A stretch of DNA of 64,000 nucleotides from Nocardioides daeguensis (GCF_019192965.1 NZ_JAHTKU010000012.1:1-64000), one strand, 5' to 3'. Counted from the first letter of the stretch, positions 1-13,235 are shown. Translations and numbers: made by a program. The notes: generated from the letters alone by a model not told the origin.

Positions 1-73
1 CGTGACGAACTGGAAGCAGGCCCTGGGCCAGCTCGCGATCGCCTATCCCGACCGCATCAACCCCTACCTGTAA
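1..73 (+). CDS. C-terminal end of an unidentified protein
   Basis: Only the last 24 codons are present, in the frame beginning at base 2 and ending with TAA at 71-73. The visible tail ends in AYPDRINPYL. I do not recognise the family from so short a piece. The reading frame is supported by its codon use (G/C third positions) and by the gap that follows before the next gene. That gap holds a small hairpin (arms 132-136 and 142-146) and a TTGACA hexamer at 117-122. The rest of the gene lies outside the window. Confidence 0.5.
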   Translation, partial: VTNWKQALGQLAIAYPDRINPYL

Positions 74-159
74 GCAAGAAACCAACCACGAGGGACCGAT
101 CGCTTACACAGGAATCTTGACAAGCTCATAGGCGGTGCGAAACCGCTGTTCTGCTCCCC

Positions 160-1269
160 GTGCACGTGTACGACGCGGTGGTGATCGGGGCCGGCCAGGC
201 CGGCCTGTCGGCGTCCTTCCACCTGACCCGGCTCGGTGTCGACCACGTGGTGCTCGACGCCAACGCCGGCCCCGGCGGCGCCTGGCAGCACCGGTGGGAC
301 TCGTTGTCGATGCACGACGTCCACGGGGTCGCCGACCTGCCGGACGCTCCGGCTCCCGGCGACTCCCGCGAACGCGCCAACGTCGTGGTGCCGGGTTGGT
401 TCGGCCGCTACGAGGCCGACCACCGGCTGCCCGTCATCCGGCCGGTGCGGGTCGACCGGGTCACCGAGGACGGCGCGCTGCTCGTCGTCCACGCGGGGCA
501 GCGGACCTGGACCGCGCGGACCCTGGTCAACGCCACCGGCACCTGGACCCAGCCCTTCGTGCCGTACTACCCCGGCGCGGAGACCTTCCTCGGCGAGCAG
601 CTGCACACCGCCGACTACCCGGGGCCGGAGCACTTCACCGGGAAGCGGGTCGTCGTGGTCGGCGGCGGCGCCTCGGCCGTGCAGTTCCTCGGCGAGCTCG
701 CGCCGCGCACCGATGTCGTGTGGGTGACCCGGCGGCCCCCGGTCTGGCGCGACGACTTCGACGAGAACGTCGGCCGGCACGCGATCGGGCTGGTCCAGGA
801 GCGGGTCCGTCAGGGCCTGCCGCCCGCGAGCGTGGTCAGTGTCACCGGTCTGGCGCTGCGCCCGCAGGAGCGGGAGGCGGCCCGGCTCGGCGTCTACGAG
901 CGGCGCCGCGACATGTTCGCGCGGATCGAGCCGGACGGGGTGCGCTGGGCCGACGGCTCCTTCGAGCGCGCCGACGTGATCTTGTGGGCGACCGGCTTCC
1001 GGCCCGCCGTCGGGCACCTCGCACCGCTGCACCTGCGCAGCGAGCACGGGGGGATCGCGCTGCTCCAGAGCGGCGCGGACGTGCAGACCGCGACGACCGC
1101 CGTCCGCGACCCGCGGGTGCAGCTGGTCGGCTACGGCCCGTCGGCGAGCACGATCGGCGGCAACCGCGCGGGGCGCGCGGCCGCGGTTGCGGTCCGGCGC
1201 TACCTCGCCGGGCACGAGGGTGCTAACGTCGCCGCCGACAACCCACGGGAGTCCGCGGCAGCGGGCTGA
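160..1269 (+). CDS. flavin-containing monooxygenase / FAD-NAD(P)-binding oxidoreductase
   Basis: A 369-residue flavoprotein of the FMO/Baeyer-Villiger type. The N-terminal FAD-binding Rossmann motif is GAGQAG (residues 10-15). The family signature F-x-G-x3-H-x3-Y is at residues 143-153 (F143, G145, H149, Y153). The second, NADPH-binding nucleotide motif VVGGGASA is at about 166-173, and the closing ATGFRP motif at 277-282. It should oxygenate a small substrate in the cytosol; the substrate cannot be read from sequence. The start is GTG at 160; a GTG two codons downstream is an alternative. Its last 10 codons and stop codon double as the 5' half of the TPP riboswitch that follows, so its 3' end is constrained by RNA structure. 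Whether it belongs to the thiamine operon is unclear. Confidence 0.85.
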   Translation: MHVYDAVVIGAGQAGLSASFHLTRLGVDHVVLDANAGPGGAWQHRWDSLSMHDVHGVADLPDAPAPGDSRERANVVVPGWFGRYEADHRLPVIRPVRVDRVTEDGALLVVHAGQRTWTARTLVNATGTWTQPFVPYYPGAETFLGEQLHTADYPGPEHFTGKRVVVVGGGASAVQFLGELAPRTDVVWVTRRPPVWRDDFDENVGRHAIGLVQERVRQGLPPASVVSVTGLALRPQEREAARLGVYERRRDMFARIEPDGVRWADGSFERADVILWATGFRPAVGHLAPLHLRSEHGGIALLQSGADVQTATTAVRDPRVQLVGYGPSASTIGGNRAGRAAAVAVRRYLAGHEGANVAADNPRESAAAG

Positions 1270-1332
1270 GAGGGAGCTGGAGCCGCTCCGACCGTCACAC
1301 CTGATCCGGATCATGCCGGCGAAGGAACGGAA
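1240..1332 (+). promoter_or_regulatory. TPP riboswitch (THI box)
   Basis: The hallmark conserved blocks of the thiamine pyrophosphate aptamer are present in the right order: CTGAGA at 1266-1271, ACCTGATCCGG at 1299-1309 and ATGCCGGCGAAGG at 1313-1325, with the variable GAGCTGG/CCGCTCC arm between them. It sits directly before the thiE start at 1336, leaving about ten bases. There is no room for a separate terminator, so control probably works by hiding the ribosome binding site when TPP is bound (inference). The 5' third lies inside the upstream monooxygenase gene, and that gene's TGA stop (1267-1269) is part of CTGAGA. All downstream genes are thiamine-synthesis genes, which fits the ligand. 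Confidence 0.95.
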
Positions 1333-1335
1333 GCG

Positions 1336-1926
1336 ATGACCCCTCGACTTTTCTGCCTGGTCTCCGAACGCGACGACCTCTCCCTGCTGCCTGCGCTGGC
1401 CGATGCCGGCGTCGACGGCTTCCAGGTCCGGGCCAAGTCCCTGGCCACCGGCGCGCTGGTCGCGTTGGCCCGCAGGGTCGTCGCCGCCGTCCGTCCGGCC
1501 GGCGCGCTGGTCGTGGTCAACGACCGGCTCGACGTCGCCCTGGCGGCCGGCGCCGACGGCGTGCACCTGGGCGCGGACGACCTCGCCGTCGCTGACGCAC
1601 GTCGCCTGGCCGCGGGCCTGCTGGTCGGGGCCACCTGCCGGTCGCGGGCCGAGGTCCTCGCGGCGGCGTCGCACGGAGCGGACTACGCCGGCTTCGGCCC
1701 GGTCTTCGCCTCGGGCTCGAAGGCCGGACTGCCGGCACCGGTGGGCGTGGCGGCGGTGACCGAGGCGGCCGGGGTGCTGCCCCTGGTCGCCATCGGCGGC
1801 ATCTGCGCCGAGACCGCCGGCGACGTGCGCATGGCTGGCGCCCACGGCGTGGCCGTGATCGGCGCGATCTGGCGACATCCCGATCCCCTGGTCGCAGCGA
1901 AGGAGCTCGTCGCGGCGGTGGCGTGA
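1336..1926 (+). CDS. thiE: thiamine phosphate synthase, first copy
   Basis: A 196-residue TIM-barrel protein of the ThiE/TenI family. ThiE joins HMP-pyrophosphate and thiazole phosphate to give thiamine monophosphate. Visible ThiE elements are QVRAK (near residue 31), VVNDRLD followed by GVHLGADDL, GADYAGFGPVFASGSK and VAIGGI. The usual serine of the 'GvS' element is replaced (VGATC), so it is a divergent member, slightly shorter than the usual 210-220 residues. It is the first gene under the TPP riboswitch. Its stop is one base before thiO. A second family member lies at 3935-4495. This copy keeps the pyrophosphate-binding ND and HLG-DL motifs, so it is the better candidate for true synthase activity. 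Confidence 0.85.
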   Translation: MTPRLFCLVSERDDLSLLPALADAGVDGFQVRAKSLATGALVALARRVVAAVRPAGALVVVNDRLDVALAAGADGVHLGADDLAVADARRLAAGLLVGATCRSRAEVLAAASHGADYAGFGPVFASGSKAGLPAPVGVAAVTEAAGVLPLVAIGGICAETAGDVRMAGAHGVAVIGAIWRHPDPLVAAKELVAAVA

Positions 1927-1927
1927 G

Positions 1928-6872
<4,945 letters not shown>

Positions 6873-6902
6873 GCCGGGTGGCCGCGCTGCCGGAAAGCGG
6901 CC

Positions 6903-7160
6903 CGGGCACAGTTCACGTCCGGAGGCCCGGTGGTTTCGAGGCTCCTCGCTGGCGCTCGTCGCACCTCAACCACCGGAGCGAACCTCACCGGTGGTTGAGG
7001 TGCGAGCGCCAGCGAGCAGCCGCCGGTGGTTGAGGTGCGAGCGCCAGCGAGCCTCGAAACCTCCGGCCGTGCTGCCGGAACCCGCTCGGGCACAGTTCAC
7101 GTCCGGAGGCCCGGTGGTTTCGAGGCTCCTCGCTGGCGCTCGTCGCACCTCAACCACCGG
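6903..7160. repeat. 74-bp exact direct repeat (6903-6976 and 7087-7160)
   Basis: Two identical 74-base copies lie in the same orientation, 184 bases apart start to start. Each begins CGGGCACAGTTCACGTCC and ends with a full palindromic repeat unit. About 20 further bases upstream (GCTGCCGGAA and neighbours) are similar but not identical. This suggests that part of the gap was duplicated after a palindromic unit had already inserted. The 454-base gap from 6873 to 7326 holds this repeat and the palindromic cluster and no gene I can support. Confidence 0.95.
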
Positions 7161-7201
7161 GGCAGGCTCCTCGCTGGCGCTCGTCGCACCTCAACCACCG
7201 G
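6932..7201. repeat. cluster of five short palindromic (REP-like) units
   Basis: Units of the form GGTTTCGAGGCTC-(CT)CGCTGGCGCTCG-(TCG)CACCTCAACCACCGG occur at 6932-6976 (+), 6988-7017 (-, truncated), 7023-7066 (-), 7116-7160 (+) and 7164-7201 (+, lacking the 5' end). Each is an imperfect palindrome: GAGG-CTCGC pairs with GCGAG-CCTC across a short loop. Two size variants exist; the longer has three extra bases in each arm. Further units lie inside coding regions at 8106-8144 and 56994-57029. Function is unknown; candidates are transcription termination, mRNA stabilisation or a REP-type mobile element. Confidence 0.9.
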
Positions 7202-7326
7202 AGCACGAGTCCCTGTGCTCACCGATCGTGACGTCGGTTCTCCACACCCCCGTGATTGAGTTTCCCCAGTCCACAGGCGGGTTTGCGGCGTCCGGTTGTG
7301 TCGGGGGTGGGTGGGAGCATCCAGTC

Positions 7327-8685
7327 ATGGATCTCGGAACCCAGCACCGCTCGACAGCACTGCTGTCGCGGCTGCGCGGCGGGATCCAGGCCCGCAACCA
7401 GCTCCTCGTCGAGGAATGGGCCGGGATCGTGGAATGGGCCGGTGACCACATCGTCACCGGGCCCGAAGGCGCCGCGACGATCACCGAGGGCTACCTCGAC
7501 ACCGGCGTCCCCATCGCCGGTCCCGGCGCACCCCTGATCTCCGAGTTCGCGGTCATGGGGCTCGTCGCGGTCCTCGGCCGCACCCCCGACGGCGGGAAGG
7601 CCTACATCGGACGGGTCGTCGAATGCGGCTGGCGCCTGCCCAACGTCTACGCCGCGGTGACCGCCGGGCGGTTGGCGCCGTGGCGGGCCTAACGCATCGC
7701 CGACCTCACCCACCCCCTGTCCGCCGAAGCAGCTGCGTTCGTGGACCGGCAGCTGTTCAACGCCTCCGGCGTCGGGTGGGCCCAGCTCGAACGCCTCGTG
7801 GCCGAAGCCGTCCTTCGCTTCGACCCGGAGCAGGCCGAGACCGACCGCAAGAACGCGGCCGACCAGCGGCACTTCGACATCGGTGAGGTCGACGAGCACG
7901 GCCTGGTGCACCTCGACGGGCTGCTGGATGCCGCGGACGGGCACGACCTCAACCTCGCGGTGTCTCGTCGTGCCGAGGTCCTCGGGAAGCTGGGCGACGA
8001 CTCGTCCCTCGACGTACGGCGGTCCAAGGCCGCTGCCGAGCTCGCGCGTCAGGACCTCGCCCTGGACCTGCTCATCCCGGACCCGGGGAGCCCGGAGGGC
8101 CCGGAGGTTTCGAGGCTCGCTGGCGCTCGCACCTCAACCACCGGAGACAGCTCAACCACCGGGAGCACGGTGCCGGGGCGCAAGGTGATCCTGAACGTCC
8201 ACCTCACCGACACCAGCCTCATGGCAGACGACGAGAACCCGTTCGTGAACCCCGTGGGCCGGTGGGAGGAAGGTCGCTGCCCGGTCAGCACCGCCCAGAT
8301 CCGCGAGTGGCTGCGCGCGAAGGACACCACGATCATCGTGCGACCGGTCATCGACCTGGCCGACCACGTCCCCGTCGACTCCTACGAGATCCCCGACCGG
8401 CACAGGACCCGCGTGATCCTGCGCGACCACAGCTGCCGGTTCCCGCACTGCACCCGACCCGCGCAACGCTGCGACCTCGACCACCACCAGCCGCATGCCC
8501 AAGGTGGCCCGACGTGTCCGTGCAACGAAGTGCCGCTCTGTCGGCGCCATCACCGCGCCAAGACCCACTCGGCCTGGCGCTACGACATCGTGATGCCCGG
8601 GTCGTACGTGTGGACCAGCCCGAACGGGTTCCGGTTCCGCGTCGACCACCGCGGCACCCATGCGGTCCACCCGCCCGACGAGTAG
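7327..8685 (+). pseudogene. DUF222-HNH endonuclease gene interrupted by an in-frame stop
   Basis: The frame from ATG 7327 encodes a DUF222 domain (the 13E12-repeat family of actinobacteria). It is stopped by TAA at 7690-7692, in the place where the family has an arginine/lysine-rich 'WRARRIA' helix. The same frame then continues without interruption from RIADLTHPL to the stop at 8683-8685. The second part carries the C-terminal HNH nuclease: CRFPHC, DLDHHQPHAQGG, CPCNEVPLC and RRHHRAKTH, with all zinc-binding cysteines and catalytic histidines present. A palindromic unit is inserted in frame between the two domains (8106-8144). Re-initiation at GTG 7741 could still make the nuclease half. Confidence 0.85.
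8106..8144 (+). repeat. palindromic unit inserted in frame in the HNH gene
   Basis: 39 bases nearly identical to the intergenic cluster at 6932-7201 (short variant), including the adjoining GGAGG-CCCGG flank. It adds 13 codons reading VSRLAGARTSTTG-like residues between DUF222 and HNH. A second partial tail, CTCAACCACCGGG, follows at about 8151-8163. Confidence 0.9.
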
Positions 8686-8700
8686 TCACCCCGCTCCGCA

Positions 8701-8726
8701 CCCCGCAGAACCAACAGGCTGCGGGG
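8701..8726. terminator. bidirectional hairpin between convergent genes
   Basis: Perfect 8-bp arms CCCCGCAG (8701-8708) and CTGCGGGG (8719-8726) with a 10-base loop, placed between the end of the HNH gene and the end of the convergent gene at 8771. There is no T-tract, as is common for actinobacterial terminators. Confidence 0.6.
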
Positions 8727-8770
8727 CATCGCCGCGCCCGGCCGCTCCCGTACCCGCCCGACCGCGGAGG

Positions 8771-9439
8771 TCAGCGGGCAGCGGCGGCAGCGGCGGCGGC
8801 GCGCTCGATCCACTTCGGGATCTCGCCGTAGCGCTGGCTCGGGATGAGGCGTCCGGCAGCGGAGTCCTCGACCAGCTGGGCCATCCGCCGGTCGCGGGTG
8901 GCCTCCTGCTTGGCACTCACCACCCAGTTGACGCAGATCCGGCGGTAGGTCTTGGTGGCGGCCTCCAGGAACGCGGTGGCCTCCGGGGAGGCGGCCAGCT
9001 GGGCGGCGTACGCCGCGGGCAGGACGAGCTCGCCGTCGGCCTCGTGGGTGTACGGCGCCGGCTCGAGCTTGCGCTGCTCCCAGATCGCCAGTCCGGCGGG
9101 CTGCATCCGGCCCTCCGTACGCAGCTGCTCGACGAGCTCGAGGTTGACCCTGCTCCAGTTGCTCGTCCTCTTGCGCGGCGTCCAGCGCTGGCGGGTGGTG
9201 TCCTCGTCGATGCGCTGGACGACCGAGTCGATCCAGCCCCAGCACAGGGCGACGGGCACGGCCTGGTCCCAGGTGAGCCCGCGCTCGGAGACGTGCTTCT
9301 TGTAGAGGCCCATCCACAGCTCGGTCTCGGTGGCGTGGTGGGCGGCGAGCCACGCGTCGAACTCGCCGGTGTCGGCGAAGAAGCGGGCCGGGCGTTCCGC
9401 GCTTCCGCCCTGCCGGCCCGGGGTCGTGTCCTTCGGCAT
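8771..9439 (-). CDS. YdeI/OmpD-associated family protein
   Basis: A 222-residue soluble protein of the YdeI family, recognised by LWMGLYKKH, the central VALCWGWIDS, DEDTTRQRWTPRK and SNWSRVN, and by the C-terminal YRRICVNWVVSAKQEATRDRRM helical segment followed by an alanine run. No enzymatic activity is established for most members; some are linked to peptide resistance or stress. The start is ATG at 9439 on the minus strand; an in-frame upstream extension exists but lacks family similarity. It is transcribed divergently from the asparaginase gene, with 57 bases between starts. Confidence 0.8.
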   Translation of the reverse strand: MPKDTTPGRQGGSAERPARFFADTGEFDAWLAAHHATETELWMGLYKKHVSERGLTWDQAVPVALCWGWIDSVVQRIDEDTTRQRWTPRKRTSNWSRVNLELVEQLRTEGRMQPAGLAIWEQRKLEPAPYTHEADGELVLPAAYAAQLAASPEATAFLEAATKTYRRICVNWVVSAKQEATRDRRMAQLVEDSAAGRLIPSQRYGEIPKWIERAAAAAAAAR

Positions 9440-9496
9440 GGGCAGAGTCAACCACCGGCGACCGACAGCAGGGCCCCGCCAGGGATGATGGGGCCC

Positions 9497-10504
9497 ATGA
9501 GTCTGCCCACCGTCGCGATCGGCGCCCTCGGCGGCACCATCGCCTCGACGTCCAGCGCGACCGACGGCAGCGAGATCGTGCCGACCCTGTCGGCGGAACG
9601 GCTCGCGGCCGCCGTACCAGGGCTGGGGGAGCTCGCGTCCGTCCGTGCGGAGACCCTCGCCCAGCTGCCGAGCCCGTCGCTGGACGAGCCGACGATCGTG
9701 CGCACCCTCGCCTGGGCGCAGGCCGCGGTCGACGCCGGCGCGCAGGGTGTCGTCATCACCCAGGGAACCGACACGCTCGAGGAGTCGTCCTACCTGCTCG
9801 ACCTGTTCTGGGACCGTCCGGAGCCGCTCGTCGTCACCGGCGCCATGCGTTCGCCGCAGGCCGCCGGCGCCGATGGCCCGGCCAACCTGTTGACCGCTGT
9901 CCGGTGCGTCCTCGAGCCCGACTCGCGGGGGCGGGGCGTGCTGGTCGCCTTCGACGACGAGCTGCACCAGGCGCGCTGGGTCGCGAAGACCGACTCGATG
10001 TCGACCAGTGCCTTCCGCTCGGCCGGGTTCGGCCCGATCGGGCGCTGTGTCGAGGGCGAGGTCGTGTACGGCGTGCCGGCAGACCGGGTGCCGGCGCTGA
10101 GCCTGTCCGCGGGCCAGGAGGCCGGGGACCCGCGGGTGCCGTTGGTGGCGACCTACCTCGGAGACGACGGCTACGTGCTCGAGGCGATCCGGGCCGAGGA
10201 CGTCGACGGCGTCGTCATCGCCGGCTTCGGCGCGGGCCACGTGTCGGCCCGGATGGCGGAGGCGGTGGGCCGGCTGGCCGGTCAGGTCCCGGTCGTCTTC
10301 GCCTCCCGCACCGGCTCCGGCCCGACGGGACGGGCGATGTACGGCTACCCGGGCTCCGAGATCGACCTGCTCGCCCGCGGCGCGGTCGGCGCCGGCTGGC
10401 TCCTGCCCGTCAAGGCCCGGCTGCTGCTCTGGGCGATGGCGCTGCGCGGCCCGGTCACCCGCGCGGACGTCGTACGCGAGTTCGAGGTCCGCGGCCGGCC
10501 CTGA
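9497..10504 (+). CDS. ansA: L-asparaginase (asparaginase/glutaminase family)
   Basis: A 335-residue type I/II-fold asparaginase hydrolysing L-asparagine to aspartate and ammonia. Both catalytic threonine motifs are present: GALGGTIAST near residues 9-18 and VVITQGTDTLEESSYLLD near 90-107. Other family blocks are VVTGAMRSPQAAGADGPANL, VAFDDELHQARWVAKTDSMSTSAF, VDGVVIAGFGAGHV and SRTGSGPTGRAMYG. No signal peptide is visible, so it is probably cytoplasmic. A GATGAT hexamer at 9484-9489 sits seven bases before the ATG and could be the -10 of a leaderless transcript. Confidence 0.92.
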   Translation: MSLPTVAIGALGGTIASTSSATDGSEIVPTLSAERLAAAVPGLGELASVRAETLAQLPSPSLDEPTIVRTLAWAQAAVDAGAQGVVITQGTDTLEESSYLLDLFWDRPEPLVVTGAMRSPQAAGADGPANLLTAVRCVLEPDSRGRGVLVAFDDELHQARWVAKTDSMSTSAFRSAGFGPIGRCVEGEVVYGVPADRVPALSLSAGQEAGDPRVPLVATYLGDDGYVLEAIRAEDVDGVVIAGFGAGHVSARMAEAVGRLAGQVPVVFASRTGSGPTGRAMYGYPGSEIDLLARGAVGAGWLLPVKARLLLWAMALRGPVTRADVVREFEVRGRP

Positions 10505-10531
10505 CCCACCGACCGCGGGAGGACCAAGGCA

Positions 10532-11734
10532 TCAGCCCAACCCTGCCGGCGTGTCCGGCGGCCGGTGGGGGAGCACGTGCGCGACGTAGTCCCGCGCTGC
10601 GTCGTGGATATCGACCTCGTGCCCGGCCTCGTCCGACAGCGCCCAGCGGTGCTCCATCACCTCGTGGAAGTACTCCGGCGCGGAGATGGCGCGCCGCAGC
10701 TCGGCCGGCAGCAGGTCGACGATCGGCGTGTAGACGGTCGCGAGCCACCGCCGGGCGACGGCCTCGCGGTCCTGGTCCCCGTAGCCGCCGTGGACGGTGA
10801 ACGCCGCGAGGTCGTTGAGCAGCTTGCGGGCCTGGCTGTCCTCGGCGACCAGCCCGGTCAGCTCGCGCAGCTCGCGCCGATGGTGCCCAGCCTCGACGAC
10901 CTTGGGCTGGATCCGGACCCGGTCGGACTCGGTGCGTACGTCGAGCTCGTCGACGTCGAAGCCGAGGTCGTTGAGGCGGGCGATCCGCTGCTCGACGCGG
11001 TACCACTCGTCGACTCCGAACTCCTCGGCGGCGGTCAGCTCCTCCCACAGTGCGTGGTAGCGATCGGCCAGCTGAGCAACGATCGCGAACCCGTCGACCT
11101 CGATGTCGGTGTCGCCGCTGGCCTGCAGGTCCATCAGCTCGGCGAAGATGTTCTCGACCCCGACCGTGACGTCCTGCTCGCGCATCGCGTCGGACACGCT
11201 CGGGCGCAGCTCGCCGGTCTCGGCGTCGACGAGGAAGGCCGCGAATCCCCCGGCGCTGCGCCGGAAGAGGGCGTTGGAGAGCGACACGTCGCCCCAGAAG
11301 AAGCCCGCCAGGTGCAGCCGCACGAGCAGCACGACGAGGGCGTCGACGAGCGCCGGGACCTGCTCGGCGCGCAGCCCGTGCTGGAAGACCGTGCGGTAGG
11401 GGAGCGAGTAGTGGAGGTGCTCGGTGAGCAGCGCCGCGGGCAACGGCGCGCCGCCCGCGCCGGTGCGTCCCGTCACCACGCCCCGGGGTACGACGGCCGG
11501 CTGGTCGAGCCGCTGCAGGTCGCGCAGCAGGTCGTACTCCCGCAGCGCGATCGTCTCCTCGGTCTCCTTCACCGCGAGGAACTGCCGGTTCACCTGGACC
11601 ACGCGCACGACGTGCCGGGACAGGCCCAGTGGCAGCGGCACGACGTACCAGTCCTCCCACTCCGCCAGCGGCCGCGACCACGGCAGGCGGAACAGCGCCG
11701 GGTCGGTGCGGGCGGCGACGACGTGCAGCGCCAT
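10532..11734 (-). CDS. DUF4032 protein with kinase-like fold
   Basis: A 400-residue cytosolic protein of the actinobacterial DUF4032 family. The N-terminal half has the layout of a lipopolysaccharide-kinase/RIO-like kinase: FLAVKE with lysine 56, REYDLL with glutamate 66, a catalytic-loop-like FFWGDVSLSNALF with D149 and N154, and FLVDAETGEL with D170. That spacing matches the VAIK lysine, helix-C glutamate, catalytic aspartate/asparagine and metal-binding aspartate of kinases. The C-terminal half (about 260-400) is the family-specific part. Substrate and partners are unknown. It is transcribed divergently from the sugar transporter operon. Confidence 0.8.
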   Translation of the reverse strand: MALHVVAARTDPALFRLPWSRPLAEWEDWYVVPLPLGLSRHVVRVVQVNRQFLAVKETEETIALREYDLLRDLQRLDQPAVVPRGVVTGRTGAGGAPLPAALLTEHLHYSLPYRTVFQHGLRAEQVPALVDALVVLLVRLHLAGFFWGDVSLSNALFRRSAGGFAAFLVDAETGELRPSVSDAMREQDVTVGVENIFAELMDLQASGDTDIEVDGFAIVAQLADRYHALWEELTAAEEFGVDEWYRVEQRIARLNDLGFDVDELDVRTESDRVRIQPKVVEAGHHRRELRELTGLVAEDSQARKLLNDLAAFTVHGGYGDQDREAVARRWLATVYTPIVDLLPAELRRAISAPEYFHEVMEHRWALSDEAGHEVDIHDAARDYVAHVLPHRPPDTPAGLG

Positions 11735-11825
11735 GGCGAAAACCTACGCCACCCCCGGGGCGTCTGAACTCGCCCTTCGCGGGCACTGGTTCGGTGCGGG
11801 GCGGGTATCGGGGCACACCTCGCCG

Positions 11826-11856
11826 TGGACAAAGTCCGCGTCATCAGGGTAGGACT
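11826..11856 (+). promoter_or_regulatory. candidate promoter of the sugar ABC operon
   Basis: TGGACA (11826-11831) and TAGGACT (11850-11856) are 18 bases apart, a reasonable sigma-A-type spacing. GGGAGGGG follows at 11879-11886 as ribosome binding site for the ATG at 11898. I see no clear operator palindrome. Confidence 0.4.
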
Positions 11857-11897
11857 GAGTGACGCGCGCCACACTCTCGGGAGGGGTGATCAGGGCG

Positions 11898-13235
11898 ATG
11901 AGATCGACCAACGGCCTGGCCGGACGCAGGGTCCGGCGGCGACGGCGCGCGGTTCTCGCGGCCCTCGCGGCCCTCGCCGCCGGCAGCCTGTCGGCGTGCG
12001 GTGAGTCCGGGAAGCCGGTCCTCAACTGGTACGTGAACCCGGACGGCGTCGACACCTTCGAGAAGTACGCGAAGCAGTGCAGCACCGGCGACTACGACAT
12101 CGAGGTCCAGCTGCTCCCGAACGGAGCCACCGACCAGCGCACCCAGCTCGCGCGCCGGCTGGCGGCCGAGGACTCCTCCACCGACCTGATGAACCTCGAC
12201 CCCGTCTTCGTCGCGGAGTTCGCCAACGCCGGCTGGCTGCAGCAGGTCGAGGGCGATCTCGCCGACACGATCACCGGCAGCGTCCAGGGCGATGGCGACT
12301 ATCTCAAGGGCGCCGCGGAGACGGTGACCTGGGACGACAAGGTCTACGCGATCCCGCTGTGGGCCAACACCCAGGTGCTCTGGTACCGCAAGTCGCTGGC
12401 GCAGGCCGCTGGTCTCGACATGACGAAGCCGGTCACCTGGGACCAGGTGATCCAGGCGGCGGCCGACAACGGCGGCACGGTGGGCGTCCAGGCCAACAAG
12501 TACGAGGCGTACGTCGTGTGGATCAACGCGCTCGTCCAAGGCGCCGGCGGCGACATCGTCTCCGACACCGAGGCCGGACGCGACGCCAAGGTCGACATCG
12601 ACTCCGAAGCCGGTCGCAAGGCTGCTGAGGTGATCAAGGAGCTGGCCGACTCGAAGGCGGCCCAGCCGGACCTCACCGTGTCCAACGAGGGCACCAGCCT
12701 CGGGCAGATGTTCCCGGCCGACGGTGCCGGCGAGTTCATGGTCAACTGGACGTTCGTCTACAAGAACTACGAGGGTCTGGTCGGGGGAGACATCACCGAG
12801 CAGCAGTTCGCCGATCTCGGCTGGGCGCGGTACCCCGCGACCGTGGCGGGCGAGACCTCGAAGCCGCCGATCGGCGGGATCGACATCGGGGTCGGCGCCT
12901 ACAGCGACCACCCCGACTTCGCGATGGAGGCGGCGCGCTGCATCACCTCCGAGCAGGCCCAGGTCGACCTGGCGCTCGACAACGGCCTGATGCCGTCGAC
13001 GAACGCGGCCTACGACAAGGTCGTCGCCAGCGGCGACTACCCCGCGGACCTGATCGAGCTGTTCCGCACCAGCGTCGACGAGGGTGGTCCGCGGCCCAAG
13101 AGCGCGTTCTACGCGATGATCTCCGGCGCCCTCCAGGCCAAGTGGCACTCGCCCACGTCCGTCGATCCTGGCAGTACGCCGAAGGACTCGGCGACGTACC
13201 TCGAGGACGTGCTGGAAGGGAAGTCGCTGCTGTGA
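11898..13235 (+). CDS. sugar ABC transporter substrate-binding lipoprotein (LpqY-like)
   Basis: A 445-residue extracytoplasmic solute-binding protein. After an arginine-rich N-terminus and hydrophobic segment comes the lipobox LSAC (AAGSLSACGES), so it should be a lipid-anchored receptor. The mature part has family-1 features: LNWYVNPDG, ARRLAAEDSSTDLMNLDPVFVAEFANAGWL, YAIPLWANTQVLWYRK and FMVNWTFVYKNYE. I chose ATG 11898 because GGGAGGGG lies about 11 bases upstream; the in-frame GTG at 11886 overlaps that element. It overlaps the first permease gene by GTGA. Similarity to mycobacterial LpqY suggests trehalose or a related disaccharide as substrate (inference). Confidence 0.9.
   Translation: MRSTNGLAGRRVRRRRRAVLAALAALAAGSLSACGESGKPVLNWYVNPDGVDTFEKYAKQCSTGDYDIEVQLLPNGATDQRTQLARRLAAEDSSTDLMNLDPVFVAEFANAGWLQQVEGDLADTITGSVQGDGDYLKGAAETVTWDDKVYAIPLWANTQVLWYRKSLAQAAGLDMTKPVTWDQVIQAAADNGGTVGVQANKYEAYVVWINALVQGAGGDIVSDTEAGRDAKVDIDSEAGRKAAEVIKELADSKAAQPDLTVSNEGTSLGQMFPADGAGEFMVNWTFVYKNYEGLVGGDITEQQFADLGWARYPATVAGETSKPPIGGIDIGVGAYSDHPDFAMEAARCITSEQAQVDLALDNGLMPSTNAAYDKVVASGDYPADLIELFRTSVDEGGPRPKSAFYAMISGALQAKWHSPTSVDPGSTPKDSATYLEDVLEGKSLL

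Noticed and set aside
114..146. Promoter plus terminator between the first partial gene and the monooxygenase
   Set aside because: TTGACA at 117-122 has no partner -10 at the right distance and the hairpin at 132-146 has only 5-bp arms, so I do not list either as a feature.
6932..7201. Possible CRISPR array
   Set aside because: Units occur in both orientations, differ in length and have no regular spacers; there are no cas genes in the window.
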